A DNA stretch of 64,000 nucleotides from Chlamydomonas sphaeroides (Eukaryota; Chlorophyta; Chlorophyceae; Chlamydomonadales; Chlamydomonadaceae), in the NCBI GenBank assembly GCA_001662425.1, contig BDDC01000175.1, forward strand, positions 17,298 to 81,297. Direction: 5' to 3'. Positions 61,501 to 64,000 of the stretch are shown here, piece after piece; position 1 is the first letter of the stretch, and each line of letters begins with the position of its first letter. The position numbers and the translations under genes were made by a program. Below the pieces are notes generated by a model. The model worked only from the letters and a program-made list of their open reading frames with translations. It ran no database searches and was not told the origin of the DNA.

Positions 61501-64000
61501 CCGGCTAGTAAGCATGCTTTCGGAGTCTCTGTAACCTGTGTAGCCTTCTGTCGCGGGCATGTTGAAGTGAGCATACAACGATAGATCGTTGCACATACAG
61601 CGCCCTCCTCACCGTACACCCTCTCACACGTGTGCTCCCTGTCGCCTGGGATGTGCACCGCAAACATTTACAGCGGGTGAGTGTGGGGCGCATATGTGCT
61701 GCGGATGGAGTTTGCATAGCTGCATTGCGGGGGTGCCGTTGTAATGATTGGCACTAGCAGGCTGACTGTTTTGCGCTTCACTGCCGCCTGATGTGCGCTT
61801 GCTGCTTTGTGTCAGGGCAAATCCAGGTGCGTGGCTCATGCGTACCCAGCTCGCATGTGCATTGTGATGCAAGCATGCTGACTGCTGATCGTCACTGGAA
61901 TATGGCTTTCAATGACTCGATCCGTCCTTGCAGACACGATTGTGGCTGGCCTCGGTCATATGGCCACTCTCGGCAATGATGGGGTTGCCGACTTGATTGC
62001 AAACATGGTCTTTACACAGAATAAGTGGGACGGCGGTCAAAACCTACAAAAGAAGATCGATGTAGACCTGACCGCACTCACAGGCAAGGGAAATAAAGGG
62101 GGGCGTCAGGTCAATTTAGCTAGCACGCAGCACCGTGCAGACTTCATTGACGCCATTAAGGGCTGGCCCTGGAGCCTTCACCAGCAGGCTGCACGCATTT
62201 TATGTGTAGCAGAGGCTTTATACTGGAAATGATTGACTGCTATCGCTGCCGGCTGCCCTTCGCTCCTCTCAGTGGCATTCAACAAGGACCCCTACGCCAT
62301 GGGCCCCGGCAACGAGGGCTGGGGCGAGGAGGACGCCAGGGTCAGTTGTTCATTGGGATCCCACACGCGGCCGTGCGGCACCCACGCAGCAAGGCTTCTG
62401 CAGCCCACCGGCCTGTCCGTCATGTGGTCCAATGACATGCACCCGACTGGCACGGATCTCACACTGTTGGGCGTGATCAATCACACGCACATTCCAACAG
62501 TGACATGCGTATGCCTGGCATGCAGGTGGCCGAGGCGTATCGGGGTGAAGAAAGCGGGTTCGGCTTCGGCGATGTCGTTGGCGCACTGGGAGAGGTCCAG
62601 GTCCGGCCCCATGTGGAGGGCGGGTCCAGTCTGACATGTGATGCATGCTGTGCGCGCGGGAGGGAGGGGAGGGAGGGCACATTGTGAGCCACGCGAGAAG
62701 CTGAAATAGAAATAGAAGTAGAAATGGTTACGACTTGTGTACACAGCTCATTGCATTCAGGAGGGCGGGCGTGTATGGGGCGAGCCCCACGCCTACCACC
62801 GGAAGCGAGAAGCTGTAGACCACGAAGCGCCCGTCTGCAGGCCTTGCTGCAGCCCTTGCCGCACTCCCTGCTACCCATTTCACAGCTGCATGTTTGTCTT
62901 TGACCCGCGCCTGCCACCATGCGCATGGCATGACCTTACTACATAGCTACACCATGATCCAAATGACTGTGCTACATGGCCATGGCCTGCCCCTGCCCCG
63001 CAGCCCGAGTGTGCGAAATCCTTGTTCAGCATTGGCTTCGACCTGGTGTGTCTGTGATGTGCGAGACATGAATAAATGGATTGATGGATGGATGGACATA
63101 AAAGTAGCTTGAGCTAGAGGCATCATGGCAGTGTTGAAATGTCGTCTCACTCTCTGCTGCCGACTGTGCACGTACCAGGACTCCGTCACCTGCGCCGGTC
63201 CCATCGCTGCGGCTATTTGTCAGCCGGTGAGAGAGGGGCTCACCTGGCATGGCACGCAGTACTGTGTGCGCGCATGTTGCAATGCTGTCACGGCATGGTG
63301 TGACAAGTGGGGTGATGCGCACGTGAGGATGTTGTGACATGGCAGCTTGGTCTGGCCTGACGTGCAGACGGTCCGTGATCGCGGCACGGCGGGCTTCATC
63401 ACTGAGACCACGTACTGGGACACCGAGGAGGGCGAGCAGGCCTACAAGGTAGCTCGACGGGCGGTCAGAGCTGCAAGGAATATCTACACGTTCATGGCCC
63501 TCCTGCTTGCATGCATAGTCCGCAAATGTCAGTAGCGGTTGATGGGTGTTGCAAAGCCCTTGCAAAGCCTTTCATGTAATCCATCCCGCAGATTAAAGTG
63601 ACCCGCGAGGAAGGCTTCTCAACGCCCAAGGAGAGCACGTGAGTAGCATCCTGCAGCCCCATACCAGGCTTCCGCCGCTCCGGAAAATTCACAGCTCTTG
63701 GGTGCCTTTGAAATGGTGTACGTGACTCCATTTGGAAGGCTGCCCACTGCTGTGTATCCTGCAGCATGCATAAATGCCTTGCCGTGACACGTGCCTGCTG
63801 CCATGCGTACCAGGCATGTCCCTCACTTGCCCATAACGCTTTCCCCGCCCCATAACTTCTTATCTTGTGTCCCGTGCATTATGGCCCCAGGCCTGAGATG
63901 ACTGGAGGTGGAGGCGATATGATTCTGGCTCCCACATTCGCCATCATGTTCATTCTCCAGGACAAGCTCTTCTTTGACAGCCGGACATGCACCTCATCAG
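6289..64000 (+). CDS. Giant multidomain secreted lectin/scavenger-type matrix protein (partial, spliced)
   Basis: This appears to be a single intron-rich gene that starts with a signal peptide and runs off the right edge. Recognised modules in order: SRCR x3, FG-GAP repeats, GH18-like, about 17 CTLDs (some partial), PAN/WSC-like modules, Pro-rich shafts, unnamed Cys/beta modules, a Cys-rich CGDG repeat, CnaB-like sandwiches and an Ala/Lys helical segment. Exon phases join correctly at the many junctions tested, for example across SRCR2, FG-GAP, GH18 and CTLD1; a few joins (SRCR1 start, around 13100, around 33000, around 58550-58806 and 62690-62890) are less clear. No second start with a signal peptide and no strand change is visible. 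SRCR and CTLD proteins are established in Chlamydomonas. A role in the extracellular matrix, adhesion or recognition is inferred. The alternative is several adjacent genes merged by eye; the most likely break points would be near 23900, 35500, 46900 or the gap at 52577. Confidence 0.75.
6757..6917 (-). other. Candidate nested minus-strand exon inside intron 1
   Basis: On the minus strand a 161-nt open stretch is bounded by CCAACAG| and |GTACGA splice-like signals. It reads through FKLFSRPCANG, LPWLKLRDTATYLNETLVQE and RYRICEANHIDW, which look like real protein. Further coding-like minus-strand stretches lie on each side, for example VIEAIAALHEGVDG near 7170 and SAPKPQSGRDMWIIYMVK near 6540. 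I do not recognise the product. It may be a nested gene, an inserted element or a coincidence. Confidence 0.3.
7299..8138 (+). CDS. SRCR domain 1 (N-terminal half not found)
   Basis: Exon 7299-7321 encodes VICRQLG, the SRCR signature. It is followed by an exon around 7406-7508 beginning RPTARAMAVRTAW. Exon 7688-7823 encodes LNCRGTEPNINACDKA, the conserved Cys-x-Gly-x-Glu segment. Exon 8066-8138 encodes VGVKCFERPYTVRSAACYTG. The usual first half of the fold (VRL..G..GRVEV...WGTVC) should lie between the signal peptide and 7299, but I cannot see it. That interval holds minus-strand coding-like sequence instead. SRCR domains bind proteins or microbial surfaces in animals and are known in Chlamydomonas. 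Confidence 0.75.
8195..9740 (+). CDS. SRCR domain 2
   Basis: Exons 8195-8263 (VRLMQSNTPDNTS ... AGRVE), 8399-8457 (VWMGSSWSQLAASVES), 8805-8851 (FIAQTVCRQLGRPWQ), 9053-9111 (AEAFTGPERFGPAPGDRAL), 9295-9357 (AFNDDLRCQATVSVSEYVEV) and 9470-9545 (EDPNAIPQTKSTGN) form a divergent SRCR domain. The two introns after 8457 and 8851 start with GCAAGC; joining across them is the only way to keep the SRCR frame (N-R-F and Q-G-A codons form exactly). The WGTVC segment is degenerate. The last exon, around 9645-9714, contains KACYTG in one frame, echoing the end of SRCR1, but its frame relative to 9545 is unresolved. Confidence 0.7.
9957..11059 (+). CDS. SRCR domain 3 (best conserved)
   Basis: Exon 9957-10166 (70 codons) contains YAVRLVGAQFPSEG and GRLEIYNNGVWGTVCANN, a textbook SRCR start. 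Exon 10322-10371 gives VVRTVCIQLGFPP. Exon 10492-10614 gives SVAATSIRCPQGAQRL. Exon 10753-10802 gives TVVTNGPTCAYQQDAY. Exon 11006-11059 gives VRCYERPPIASPETPRALC. Phases join at every junction. The closing V(K/R)C(F/Y)ERP is shared with SRCR1, suggesting internal duplication. Confidence 0.88.
11286..13262 (+). CDS. FG-GAP / integrin-alpha-like propeller repeats
   Basis: Exons near 11286 (GTIPWSDKAGIAPGAVGWG), near 11541 (SLLVGQFDASSSDEG), 11724-11921 (VVADVTGDGSDDVIAITVG), 12023-12169 (FIDVTDDDAADL), 12269-12338, 12462-12513 (DEDGDGITWYELTSISA), 12648-12816 (TADMDDNGLNDAVIVYLD) and about 12906-13262 (MGNFIGRDGSLDG, VSDVDLDGRDDLLVFSEEG) carry repeated D-x-D/N-x-D-G-x-x-D-hydrophobic calcium-loop motifs typical of FG-GAP/VCBS propellers. 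The intron 12339-12461 starts GCAAGT; only this boundary gives the D-E-D-G-D-G frame. The junction around 13100 is uncertain: two frames both look coding. Confidence 0.8.
11472..11524 (+). repeat. Tandem duplication, 26-bp unit, in an intron
   Basis: Two exact copies of a unit beginning ACACACGCACCCACCCTGG occupy 11472-11497 and 11499-11524, just upstream of the exon near 11541. CACT/ACAC simple sequence precedes them. Confidence 0.85.
13734..16632 (+). CDS. GH18 chitinase-like domain, catalytic motif lost
   Basis: Exon 13734-13831 is a linker. Exon 13915-14194 gives RRLVAYYSNRRVD and ATHVIFASVRPNFDGVNI, the first two strands of the GH18 barrel. Exon 14355-14440 gives LKELNPDIKVLVSVGGASND, the conserved SVGG strand. 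Exons 14634-14655, 14832-14877 and 14967-15005 join to FVLDNNLD|GVELSWPSLVLD. Here the family motif D-G-x-D-x-D-x-E reads D-G-V-E-L-S-W-P, so the catalytic Glu and preceding Asp are gone. Later exons 15190-15363 (MINLQAFDIDGDE), 15492-15578, 15772-15865, 16022-16137, 16298-16357 (YIGDTFFVQFDDAFTLSNK) and 16543-16632 (CLGGVGVWDVDGDTFGEMMS) finish the barrel. Introns at 14441 and 16358 start with GC. It probably binds sugar or protein without hydrolysis. Confidence 0.87.
16796..17321 (+). CDS. Cys-containing linker after GH18 with a 14-nt exon
   Basis: Exon from 16796 (GGLLLSDPAACEQYNPP) appears to join through a tiny exon 16965-16978 (C-T-N-I-G) to exon 17242-17321 (SSMGTSDIGSAEMMETVGGS, ending ELILYQ). 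The codons form only if the 14-nt exon is included. The segment leads straight into CTLD1. Confidence 0.55.
17494..18596 (+). CDS. C-type lectin-like domain 1
   Basis: Exons 17494-17523 (VRKTWSQAVA), 17704-17782 (HCKAAGAELASVLNRAEA), 17968-18133 (VSVWLGASDSNQEGVFKWID and LIYSTWAPGQPDA), 18220-18312 (FGAEDCMAASVSLAG) and 18553-18596 (WYDMSCTLNLPFICKR) form a complete CTLD with the WLGA, WAPGQPD, C and W..C....PFIC landmarks. All phases join. Calcium/sugar-binding motifs of EPN/QPD type are represented by QPD, which in animal lectins favours galactose; applying that here is inference. Confidence 0.92.
18776..19851 (+). CDS. C-type lectin-like domain 2 with a Pro-rich insertion
   Basis: Exons 18776-18924 (LPMAAAQKFCRSYG), 19104-19217 (GELPSLTDPYLRD and SFWLGLRSYGDGM), 19316-19438 (DGILNAWEPGEFGMHACAVV) and 19524-19851 form a CTLD. 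In the last exon about 75 residues of PPPS/PPAP repeats (about 19580-19790) separate FDRIYSVWNPNTTEGAIG from VYTVSCMEKMPVVCSR, the final C....P.VC strand. The shaft-like tract is therefore inserted within the lectin fold, in the same exon as its last cysteines. N-glycosylation sequons (NLT, NTT) are present. Confidence 0.87.
19580..19790 (+). repeat. Hydroxyproline-rich type Pro/Ser tract inside CTLD2
   Basis: The codons are mostly CCG/CCC/CCT with Ser and Ala spacers (PSPPAPPPPPPSPRPPGP and PEPPPPSPSPPPPAP). In volvocine algae such tracts are hydroxylated and arabinosylated into stiff polyproline-II rods. Confidence 0.85.
20008..20480 (+). CDS. PAN/apple-like Cys module
   Basis: Exon 20008-20158 (FHCLNRPNGLAYPVPGKF, then ECVVACMIDKR) joins exon 20299-20480 (CTYYVYLPLGYPAAD, PHCFPMARAW and GDRVCFRSDGVLNG). 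The spacing C..C...RC.YYVY...C..........C resembles PAN/apple or WSC modules, which bind sugars or proteins. Family assignment is tentative. Confidence 0.6.
20675..21717 (+). CDS. Unnamed Cys/beta module plus short Pro stalk ending RRALLQ
   Basis: Exon 20675-21030 holds AETYNFPDESMVD, VPFALMCSDEGD and GAISLVLGSATGAVVDLGA. Exon 21140-21265 gives LTLKCISGAYLLVLDTKLG and GGTFDYYCPGGM. Exon 21361-21717 gives TLRLTCAGTP, a short PPPPPPSPPSPPRPP stalk, and then an acidic helical stretch (IAQIAESLEVDEAAVLRAVV) ending GGRRALLQ. RR(A/L)LLQ endings are frequent in volvocine matrix proteins. The beta module alternates F/L-x-L-x-C with G-x-Y/F, like a jacalin or VMO-I fold, but I cannot name it. Confidence 0.65.
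21925..22660 (+). CDS. WSC/PAN-like module before the Pro shaft
   Basis: Exons near 21925 (APFQCPFEGGANTTYLG), near 22111-22219 (EFVLTGKVALPGDCCSMCFD, then NNYGYVFVSIYQ), near 22384 (DCYCIPNTLPP) and from 22585 (NASEALIPGVLAGSLGG, then VPYGGVVRVNS) give a CC..C ... C.C pattern typical of WSC/PAN folds. The module leads without a break into the hydroxyproline-rich tract. Confidence 0.6.
22670..23878 (+). CDS. Hydroxyproline-rich shaft (interrupted by assembly gap)
   Basis: The exon from 22585 continues through PRPPAPLPPSPAPQPPSPPP and dozens of PPSP, SPKP and PPSPQ units to the gap at 22995, resumes at 23347 and ends at 23611. A second exon, 23718-23878, continues the same pattern to PPPPPPDSVSGG. 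At least 240 residues are visible; the gap hides an unknown number. This is the rod type found in pherophorins and other volvocine wall proteins. The opposite-strand open frame is only the complement of Pro codons (poly-Gly). Confidence 0.9.
22977..23346. other. Poly-C run followed by assembly gap 1 (352 N)
   Basis: An 18-base C run (22977-22994) precedes Ns at 22995-23346. The flanks are both Pro codons in the same exon, so the missing bases are almost certainly more Pro-rich repeat. The stated gap size may not be real. Confidence 0.95.
24019..24040 (+). repeat. (AGCG)n microsatellite in intron
   Basis: Five consecutive AGCG-type units lie between the Pro-rich exon and the exon at 24102. 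Confidence 0.8.
24102..27700 (+). CDS. Array of unnamed Cys/beta modules
   Basis: Exons include 24102-24210 (RVLTLRCTFGYQ), 24391-24585 (LRNVSAVLPSGAWFTPEWAG), about 24670-24720, about 24901-25360 (YIASVAIRCV, WSYACPSGSTLVEILAATQE, VTSIAFRCSL), about 25470-25563 (LELVSLHCPENEYVTSIFG), 25680-25801 (YDAPPAGGDLHA, then ELGITCSGRTAVT), 25930-26090 (VSFASIDCPAGIAGITGRL), 26325-26572 (GISVLRSRLGTTGLPGT, SFLHGLKLDCLPV), about 26651-26760 (YECPTGSKVIAMSGTYDYAK), 26862-26943 (DLLSMRFECDNAPL) and about 27300-27430. The recurring unit is aromatic-x-C-P-x-G-x-x-hydrophobic-x-x-hydrophobic-x-G-x-Y(D) followed by hydrophobic-x-F/I-x-C. It looks like one duplicated beta-fold, perhaps jacalin-like, but I cannot assign a family. 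Some boundaries are approximate. Confidence 0.6.
27708..29127 (+). CDS. C-type lectin-like domain 3
   Basis: Exon about 27708-27852 (AGITSRTAQAGLNFAATP, then YDVLLDWNEADR), a 9-nt exon candidate near 27963 (WCK), about 28147-28198 (QQGGFLMVFTSNDVRDQ), 28432-28500 (AIGVWVGARRYVQG), 28663-28759 (YNFTYVDGTPFSDYNPPWNA, then GEPNDLNSVE), about 28849-28891 (DCVEMTINVTSKFA) and about 29064-29123 (RAQWFDRLCSGLTRRPLCRL) give W.EA..WC, VWVG, GEPND, C and W...C....P.C. This is a full CTLD with a GEPND loop, close to the EPN calcium-binding motif of mannose-type animal lectins. Confidence 0.85.
29244..29765 (+). CDS. C-type lectin-like domain 4, N-terminal half only
   Basis: Exons near 29244-29347 (VPAVQMSGSNGDTLSLYDLP), 29453-29533 (LSWDDAQVFCQRRGGALASF) and 29655-29752 (FSLGVSQYYATHN, then LWTGLRNRLPG) give the first helix/strand set and the LWTGLR strand. 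No WND or W.D..C....P..C half follows; the next exon already leads into CTLD5. Either the second half was lost or its exons are too diverged to see. Confidence 0.7.
29868..30719 (+). CDS. C-type lectin-like domain 5
   Basis: Exon 29868-29970 (GGKEYLYVQQVKLTYAA), about 30090-30138 (ANQWCSSNGGELASFS), about 30277-30531 (ENRTLTVQAWVGLTRTSLDD, IWQDGSNSSWLNPP, PQCMFVSTRCSG) and about 30602-30719 (YTGCSSAFAQASCDADNLNG, then FICSRTNA) form a complete domain. NRT, NSS, NNT and NSS sequons suggest N-glycosylation. Confidence 0.85.
30857..31982 (+). CDS. C-type lectin-like domain 6 and trailing strand
   Basis: Exons 30857-30939 (ASVVVAGRQFLAFSEPKTWA, then DAEAACLN), 31052-31119 (VGGTLASFHTDDEYAAIQTA), 31233-31274, 31396-31444 (GAGLIHVNLVLGA), about 31533-31708 (FNWGNNRPAARMTWSSGKPV, CLGDMGAWKSCRPLAL) and about 31836-31981 (RPPPYICSLDFMYDWAYADG, then ITPTNFVWQPR) form the domain. 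After the closing C-S-L-D, the text FMYDWAYADGTKLDFTQGLG resembles the middle of another CTLD. Confidence 0.8.
32064..32327 (+). CDS. PAN-like module
   Basis: The exon reads YQYTGCANAIAAGRNYTGRP, then GACCQACQAVVGCGYFTYNT and NTSVCILKRDEGPDMF. The CC..C....GC.YF.Y....C.LK pattern is a good PAN/apple match. These folds bind carbohydrate or protein. Confidence 0.75.
32412..32564 (+). CDS. C-terminal half of a CTLD
   Basis: The exon encodes PGQFNPDTTPECGVLDQATI, then EAVCGTRLPVACRR. The C-G-V-L-D ... A-x-C....L-P-V-A-C-R-R ending is that of a CTLD without its first half. Together with the CTLD-middle-like strand ending at 31981 it may be one CTLD split by the PAN module. Confidence 0.6.
32681..34148 (+). 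CDS. C-type lectin-like domain 7
   Basis: Exons near 32681-32775 (GAQLTDEEKNSLVSWSPMAQ), about 32863-32915 (LEINLYDVFADSDSAQ), about 32990-33100 (LTARLPLLNYRSVKRL), 33347-33466 (AFLVANEAMLSLSPSLF, then IEYHIGLSDRGTEGMWTWK), 33581-33675 (AKLANLFWAPSQPNNNGTFN), 33854-33937 (VVDEDCAVVGQIAD, then NNTWNDIPCK) and about 34022-34147 (FYVARVMCQRP) contain WTWK, SQPNN, C and WNDIPC...VMC. The exon near 33000 is hard to frame and its boundaries are unsure. Confidence 0.78.
34404..35515 (+). CDS. C-type lectin-like domain 8
   Basis: Exons 34405-34454 (LYARLVDWSEAELICQ), 34620-34670 (ANGGNLAYFDNARQYEE), 34842-34901 (VVDMVVQWLRGNTRTPPFGA), about 34989-35005 (WFGLND), 35156-35258 (AEAAWRYTASPWSPADMSWN, then SETDTPDTIE), 35338-35373 (YNVPSTTNWGIQ) and about 35462-35515 (PMITCSGINTGIKYDP) build the domain up to its third cysteine. 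The closing W.D..C....P..C strand is not evident before 36025. Confidence 0.75.
36025..36604 (+). CDS. Short Cys/beta segment
   Basis: Exons near 36026-36093 (CGNNASLSTSTAVVGQDVSL), about 36246-36276 (SSTTVCNNGT), about 36383-36429 (DDMIVGVQLQGLGPQ) and about 36525-36604 (DVTTTEYETGCLDWNLGTC) are splice-bounded and protein-like. IVGVQLQ resembles the beta modules of 24102-27700. Function unknown. Confidence 0.45.
36865..36889 (+). repeat. (GGCAT)5 microsatellite
   Basis: Five GGCAT units lie in a likely intron. Confidence 0.85.
36957..38742 (+). CDS. Divergent C-type lectin-like domain 9
   Basis: Exon about 36957-37040 (MQVYCRNSRTTPRLIGPTNT, then RGRWMP), 37352-37395 (FVGWSFFDFVLSGY), about 37488-37508 (DDTMIN), about 37702-37724 (VRIKCCK), 37967-38055 (CGEIRINVTAGGTSGRGEWL, then DSPCMTTRE) and 38313-38366 (AVSVNHVLCRRDM). 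The end C-G-E-I...G-E-W-L-D-S-P-C......V-L-C-R-R is CTLD-like; the first half is much diverged. Exon about 38627-38743 is a Ser/Thr-rich linker. Confidence 0.55.
37076..37147 (+). repeat. Tandem duplication, 36-bp period
   Basis: AATAACATGCTGCCAATCCG begins at 37076 and again at 37112, followed in both by TAGC(G/A)CCATGCT. It lies in an intron of CTLD9. Confidence 0.85.
38881..40031 (+). CDS. C-type lectin-like domain 10
   Basis: Exon about 38881-38986 is a linker (GTISFEFTAQVEESGPCG). Exons about 39199-39273 (FDAPMTWQLGVSFCK), 39414-39517 (AHGAELAFFEGSQQVSTARD), about 39570-39790 (CPIGFGASHSGGNNKWLYTG, ELVFVRQPGSTSVPDP), about 39885-39918 (SWNAAACGEHNR) and about 39989-40031 (VLCRRRLSSR) give a CTLD with WNAAAC....VLCRR. 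Confidence 0.78.
40147..41275 (+). CDS. C-type lectin-like domain 11
   Basis: Exons about 40149-40223 (TSLYTQMMDWP), 40324-40350 (AARRYCEQK), 40494-40579 (GDVLPSVNTNTEAQAMVDMV), about 40702-40768 (VRVWLGGTYTTANNRDG), about 40848-40899 (VTSRDWVWLDKMSFSF) and about 41005-41230 (LCLAWAISVAGDTDAWQPSS, then CDVSGFVFCQRDLQPFLC). Frame and motif (EQK-GDVLPSV) require the intron 40351-40493 to begin GCAAGT. Complete domain with VWLGG, WVWLD and W..C....FVFC. Confidence 0.87.
41330..42515 (+). CDS. WSC/PAN-like module and following beta segment
   Basis: Segments near 41330-41505 (GTFLTGLTGVVPPVLPSVEP, GICRNTRWQALTELRDAGDA) and about 41565-41710 (YCGLQEGFMLQVTHRDVREC, SRMCGVLSARTFSYYRVPLL) are followed by one near 41889-41965 (VLYDDGNSTRPATCRCSRAL), giving C...C.............C.C as in WSC domains. 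A further stretch, about 42176-42247 (VDAAYEVNSTTTIYTYGFDR) and 42456-42517 (CVAHSDLLNGGALVDSEFQL), is of unknown type. Confidence 0.6.
42587..43440 (+). CDS. C-type lectin-like domain 12
   Basis: The exon ending at 42840 gives SKYRFFNRSTTFDSAQ. Exon about 42943-43171 gives RLCMLYGGHLAILEDSGDIK, NILWVGLYIAQQPLYRWLDG and AEPGWDW. Exon about 43320-43440 gives PPNCGYLEVNVTMVDG, then AGTCSDHNAFVCET. All CTLD landmarks are present. Confidence 0.88.
43838..44571 (+). CDS. C-type lectin-like domain 13
   Basis: An exon near 43862-43921 (VTMFSAHTASWRDAQKIC), about 44009-44152 (YEGKELLWFFNKAEEAEVLT, LWTALSVDSNSRMQWRLQ), about 44299-44431 (TVLSTWAWPKGSRVEGSQLL, GICGMVDIDTGAISTADW) and about 44520-44571 (DESVMFACKSG) give the domain with W.DAQ.IC, LWTAL, C and a closing C. 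Confidence 0.75.
44717..46263 (+). CDS. Short Pro stalk and C-type lectin-like domain 14
   Basis: The exon ending at 44876 starts APPPPPPPSPAPTLYQDQMY and ends RGMIYTYYTTHKTYAQ. Exon about 45091-45164 gives CSELDSTLAEFKTADDYMGF. Exon about 45541-45600 gives RVRQLLAGRTSFLGNVFW. Exon about 45733-45788 gives MGLRRDPRYRHVFRWASGG. Exon about 45885-45945 gives TPYWERWGIDEPNDALGME. Then DCVSSM and an exon near 46181-46270 with HFPIEGHYKCERRSG. The DEPND loop matches the EPN-type calcium motif. Confidence 0.8.
46377..47031 (+). CDS. Basic helical segment and CTLD-like end
   Basis: Exon about 46378-46583 (YVADMAQKARLERINAAAIG, LIKAFGFVPKLYNEGTMQLG, ARYYEGKAAFASS) and exon about 46779-46830 (FRNYWIDAPCTTQMPFG), then about 46918-47018 (NVVSPVLLMCRSGP). 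The final YWIDAPC...VLLMCR is the closing strand of a CTLD, but the preceding basic stretch is not CTLD-like. The splice model is tentative. Confidence 0.45.
47367..48705 (+). CDS. C-type lectin-like domain 15
   Basis: Exon 47369-47518 (KPEPVPPRPPAFRKLEELEF, then YGPLMTWAEARMYCEANGQ), about 47679-47725 (VLADFRSYSEYSTVLS), about 47860-48028, about 48095-48240 (LLDVTRSYNARVFTSVGTVY, GYYAPSTVVNNNDM), about 48442-48470 (FMLEYDPQ) and about 48604-48700 (RSHRYIQTSCEGTRRPLCRS). The start and C....RPLCRS end are clear; the middle is diverged. Confidence 0.7.
48838..49975 (+). CDS. C-type lectin-like domain 16
   Basis: Exon about 48838-48881 (AIGGKRYTYYKKGLT), 48975-49033 (WARARDWCRTQVNGELATFT), about 49148-49199 (DTEWPRARSWLIGNFWW), about 49302-49380 (VVGLIRFVNAWIGLSD), 49466-49560 (NLANTWAFVDRDGASVSSSA, NWGGTPLPGA), about 49640-49710 (DCGYAFMAAQSTVNSP) and about 49936-49978 (GDMVQPFICQYTP). 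AWIGLSD, W.FVD, NWG, DCG and PFIC are all present. Confidence 0.85.
50075..50816 (+). CDS. C-type lectin-like domain 17
   Basis: An exon near 50075-50231 (LPSLNTASFPLPIKSRFELG, ARGGYIYTLISNPTLRANWT) and about 50311-50463 (QLMCRFLPEGAGTLASLYTQ, GDNAGVWLAYADFLSA) are followed by about 50564-50594 (DRPYWTIGGS) and 50666-50815 (NMFSSNWLLNPDTSSLNETA, ACGYLDPSTTSIQRMACSEK, LALLCMTP). Complete domain; last CTLD in the window. Confidence 0.85.
50999..52441 (+). CDS. FG-GAP-like strand, CGDG Cys-rich repeat and unknown region
   Basis: Exon 50999-51352 contains AVVGDFSGDGLPDMMVAANC (one FG-GAP-like unit) and then CGDGIPLWGREECDIGAGNG followed by VCTDQCRI. The latter fits the Cys-rich repeat C-G-D-G...E-E-C-D-x-G....C...C (DUF4215-like) seen in secreted bacterial and protist proteins. 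Exons 51442-51719 (LYEGFSNITEENGGDMYLLA, VCSLRTGFPANQPIEV), 51908-51973 (LQTDINAPAFPNWAGVETEP), about 52088-52204 (INNPSWNTATSTCGCTTDNP) and about 52342-52441 (WTVGSQCENSASITRSLLDP) continue with Cys and sequons, family unknown. Confidence 0.7.
52548..52942. other. Poly-C run and assembly gap 2 (366 N)
   Basis: A run of 29 C (52548-52576) ends in Ns 52577-52942. The run lies after a likely donor at 52442, so it could be intronic or the start of another Pro-rich exon hidden in the gap. Part of the protein may be missing. Confidence 0.95.
52943..54900 (+). CDS. CnaB/carboxypeptidase-regulatory-like beta-sandwich region
   Basis: The exon ending near 53055 gives MIYRYCVIVTGPAGQGYFLD. A short exon near 53386-53440 gives WESTGVKSSWRACQ. 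Exon near 53533-53615 gives VCRDVQIQWTATVTGE. Exon about 53740-53920 gives FGTPAPGVRLTARLMGTSYV, then TITDDSGKYVLALQAD, the P-x-x-G-V-x-L ... T-D-x-x-G-K-Y pattern of CnaB/CarboxypepD_reg-like sandwiches. Exons about 54044-54130 (LRSGRVIYHTFSMN), about 54276-54358 (VIALTHLQEQESVVILDESS, MPITGYVK), about 54457-54532 (GGRNNFGYDQLRGCPVENAT) and about 54840-54885 (CATSDPDGGFLVAAGIG) suggest a second unit. Confidence 0.65.
55020..57920 (+). CDS. Large unclassified extracellular region with RDPPG motif
   Basis: Exons include about 55025-55101 (SYMRIDVRYNNHTFVVNYPA), 55373-55602 (LMAPIYDVDIRNVETRVVRI, QRFNLRRFEIAPDLAYIEMV), 55766-55841 (FVGMSQPKPKVIPEAVRYYL), 55952-56070 (FFNFVAPNEIDIDICREYR), about 56305-56360 (NLIFCNEYSLNRRC), 56448-56533 (IYKDVVVLRR), about 56697-56820 (GGQYKLRTTLYQMYGEQRCD, LLQDSIGGEVEQNSCS), 56969-57050 (QNRGCNFPVKLNDLSNTSQH), about 57246-57292 (SFLLYGIIEVTQPA), about 57432-57480 (GTETRAGTGYIEVPIP), about 57592-57620 (PLLILRDPPG) and about 57824-57915 (GDRSYAEITSSISSSVKLSM). 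It appears to be a continuous beta-rich region. I cannot name the family. Confidence 0.65.
58295..60420 (+). CDS. Ala/Lys-rich amphipathic helical segment
   Basis: Exons 58295-58325 (VAETGKEAAD), 58483-58550 (AAAKTAKVAGAADSLDTVGE), about 58806-58914 (AAKGVKKFAVKANKASKLRE, QLAQAKKLNKVTEIAS), about 59055-59134 (TVAGKITGKVAKTAGKAADL), about 59238-59291 (EVAKVADKAAEAGSLAT), about 59445-59554 (LTDALKEWGKGLATLNVDRM, DAASGSVKGAAK), about 60210-60262 (AAIKANTKLDFLATHIGI) and about 60360-60405 (AVERGAKLAAAVNDK). The composition is LEA-like or coiled, unlike the Cys/beta modules before it. The transposon at 59621-60163 sits in the intron between the last exon before it and 60210. Confidence 0.7.
59621..59650 (+). 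repeat. Left terminal inverted repeat
   Basis: Begins ATACCGTAGTGGCACA. It is the reverse complement of 60134-60163 except for one base at position 17 (A versus C). Confidence 0.9.
59671..59779 (+). repeat. Left block of four subterminal direct repeats
   Basis: Copies of TG(A/T)CAACTGGGG(G)C start at 59671, 59702, 59734 and 59766, a spacing of 31-32 bp. Confidence 0.92.
60006..60111 (+). repeat. Right block of four subterminal direct repeats
   Basis: Copies start at 60006, 60037, 60069 and 60099 in the same orientation as the left block, not inverted, with 30-32 bp spacing. Confidence 0.92.
60134..60163 (-). repeat. Right terminal inverted repeat
   Basis: Ends GCCACTACGGTAT on the plus strand, complementary to the left terminal repeat. 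Confidence 0.9.
60521..64000 (+). CDS. C-terminal part in the window, unclassified, continues past the edge
   Basis: Exons: about 60522-60536, about 60695-60711 (AETFRQ), about 61114-61191 (YDQMTKMRELAESYDSEVPD), about 61413-61508 (DIPLGRGGASSLRRVANSSE, FITKLFELSG), tiny exons 61674-61676 and 61816-61826, about 61935-62081 (DTIVAGLGHMATLGNDGVAD, LIANMVFTQNKWDGGQNLQK), about 62269-62340 (NKDPYAMGPGNEGWGEEDAR), 62527-62596 (VAEAYRGEESGFGFGDVVGA), about 63180-63228 (DSVTCAGPIAAAICQP), about 63368-63448 (TVRDRGTAGFITETTYWDTE), about 63593-63640 (IKVTREEGFSTPKEST) and about 63893-64000 (TGGGGDMILAPTFAIMFILQ, then DKLFFDSRTCTSS). There is no transmembrane helix or stop before the edge. The frame between 62596 and 63180 is unresolved. 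Confidence 0.65.
61050..61100 (+). repeat. Dispersed repeat, copy B
   Basis: Ungapped match to 2390-2440 at about 82 % identity, located in the intron just before the exon at 61114. Confidence 0.5.
63076..63097 (+). repeat. GGAT/GATG-type simple repeat
   Basis: A short run of TGGAT units lies in an intron. Confidence 0.7.
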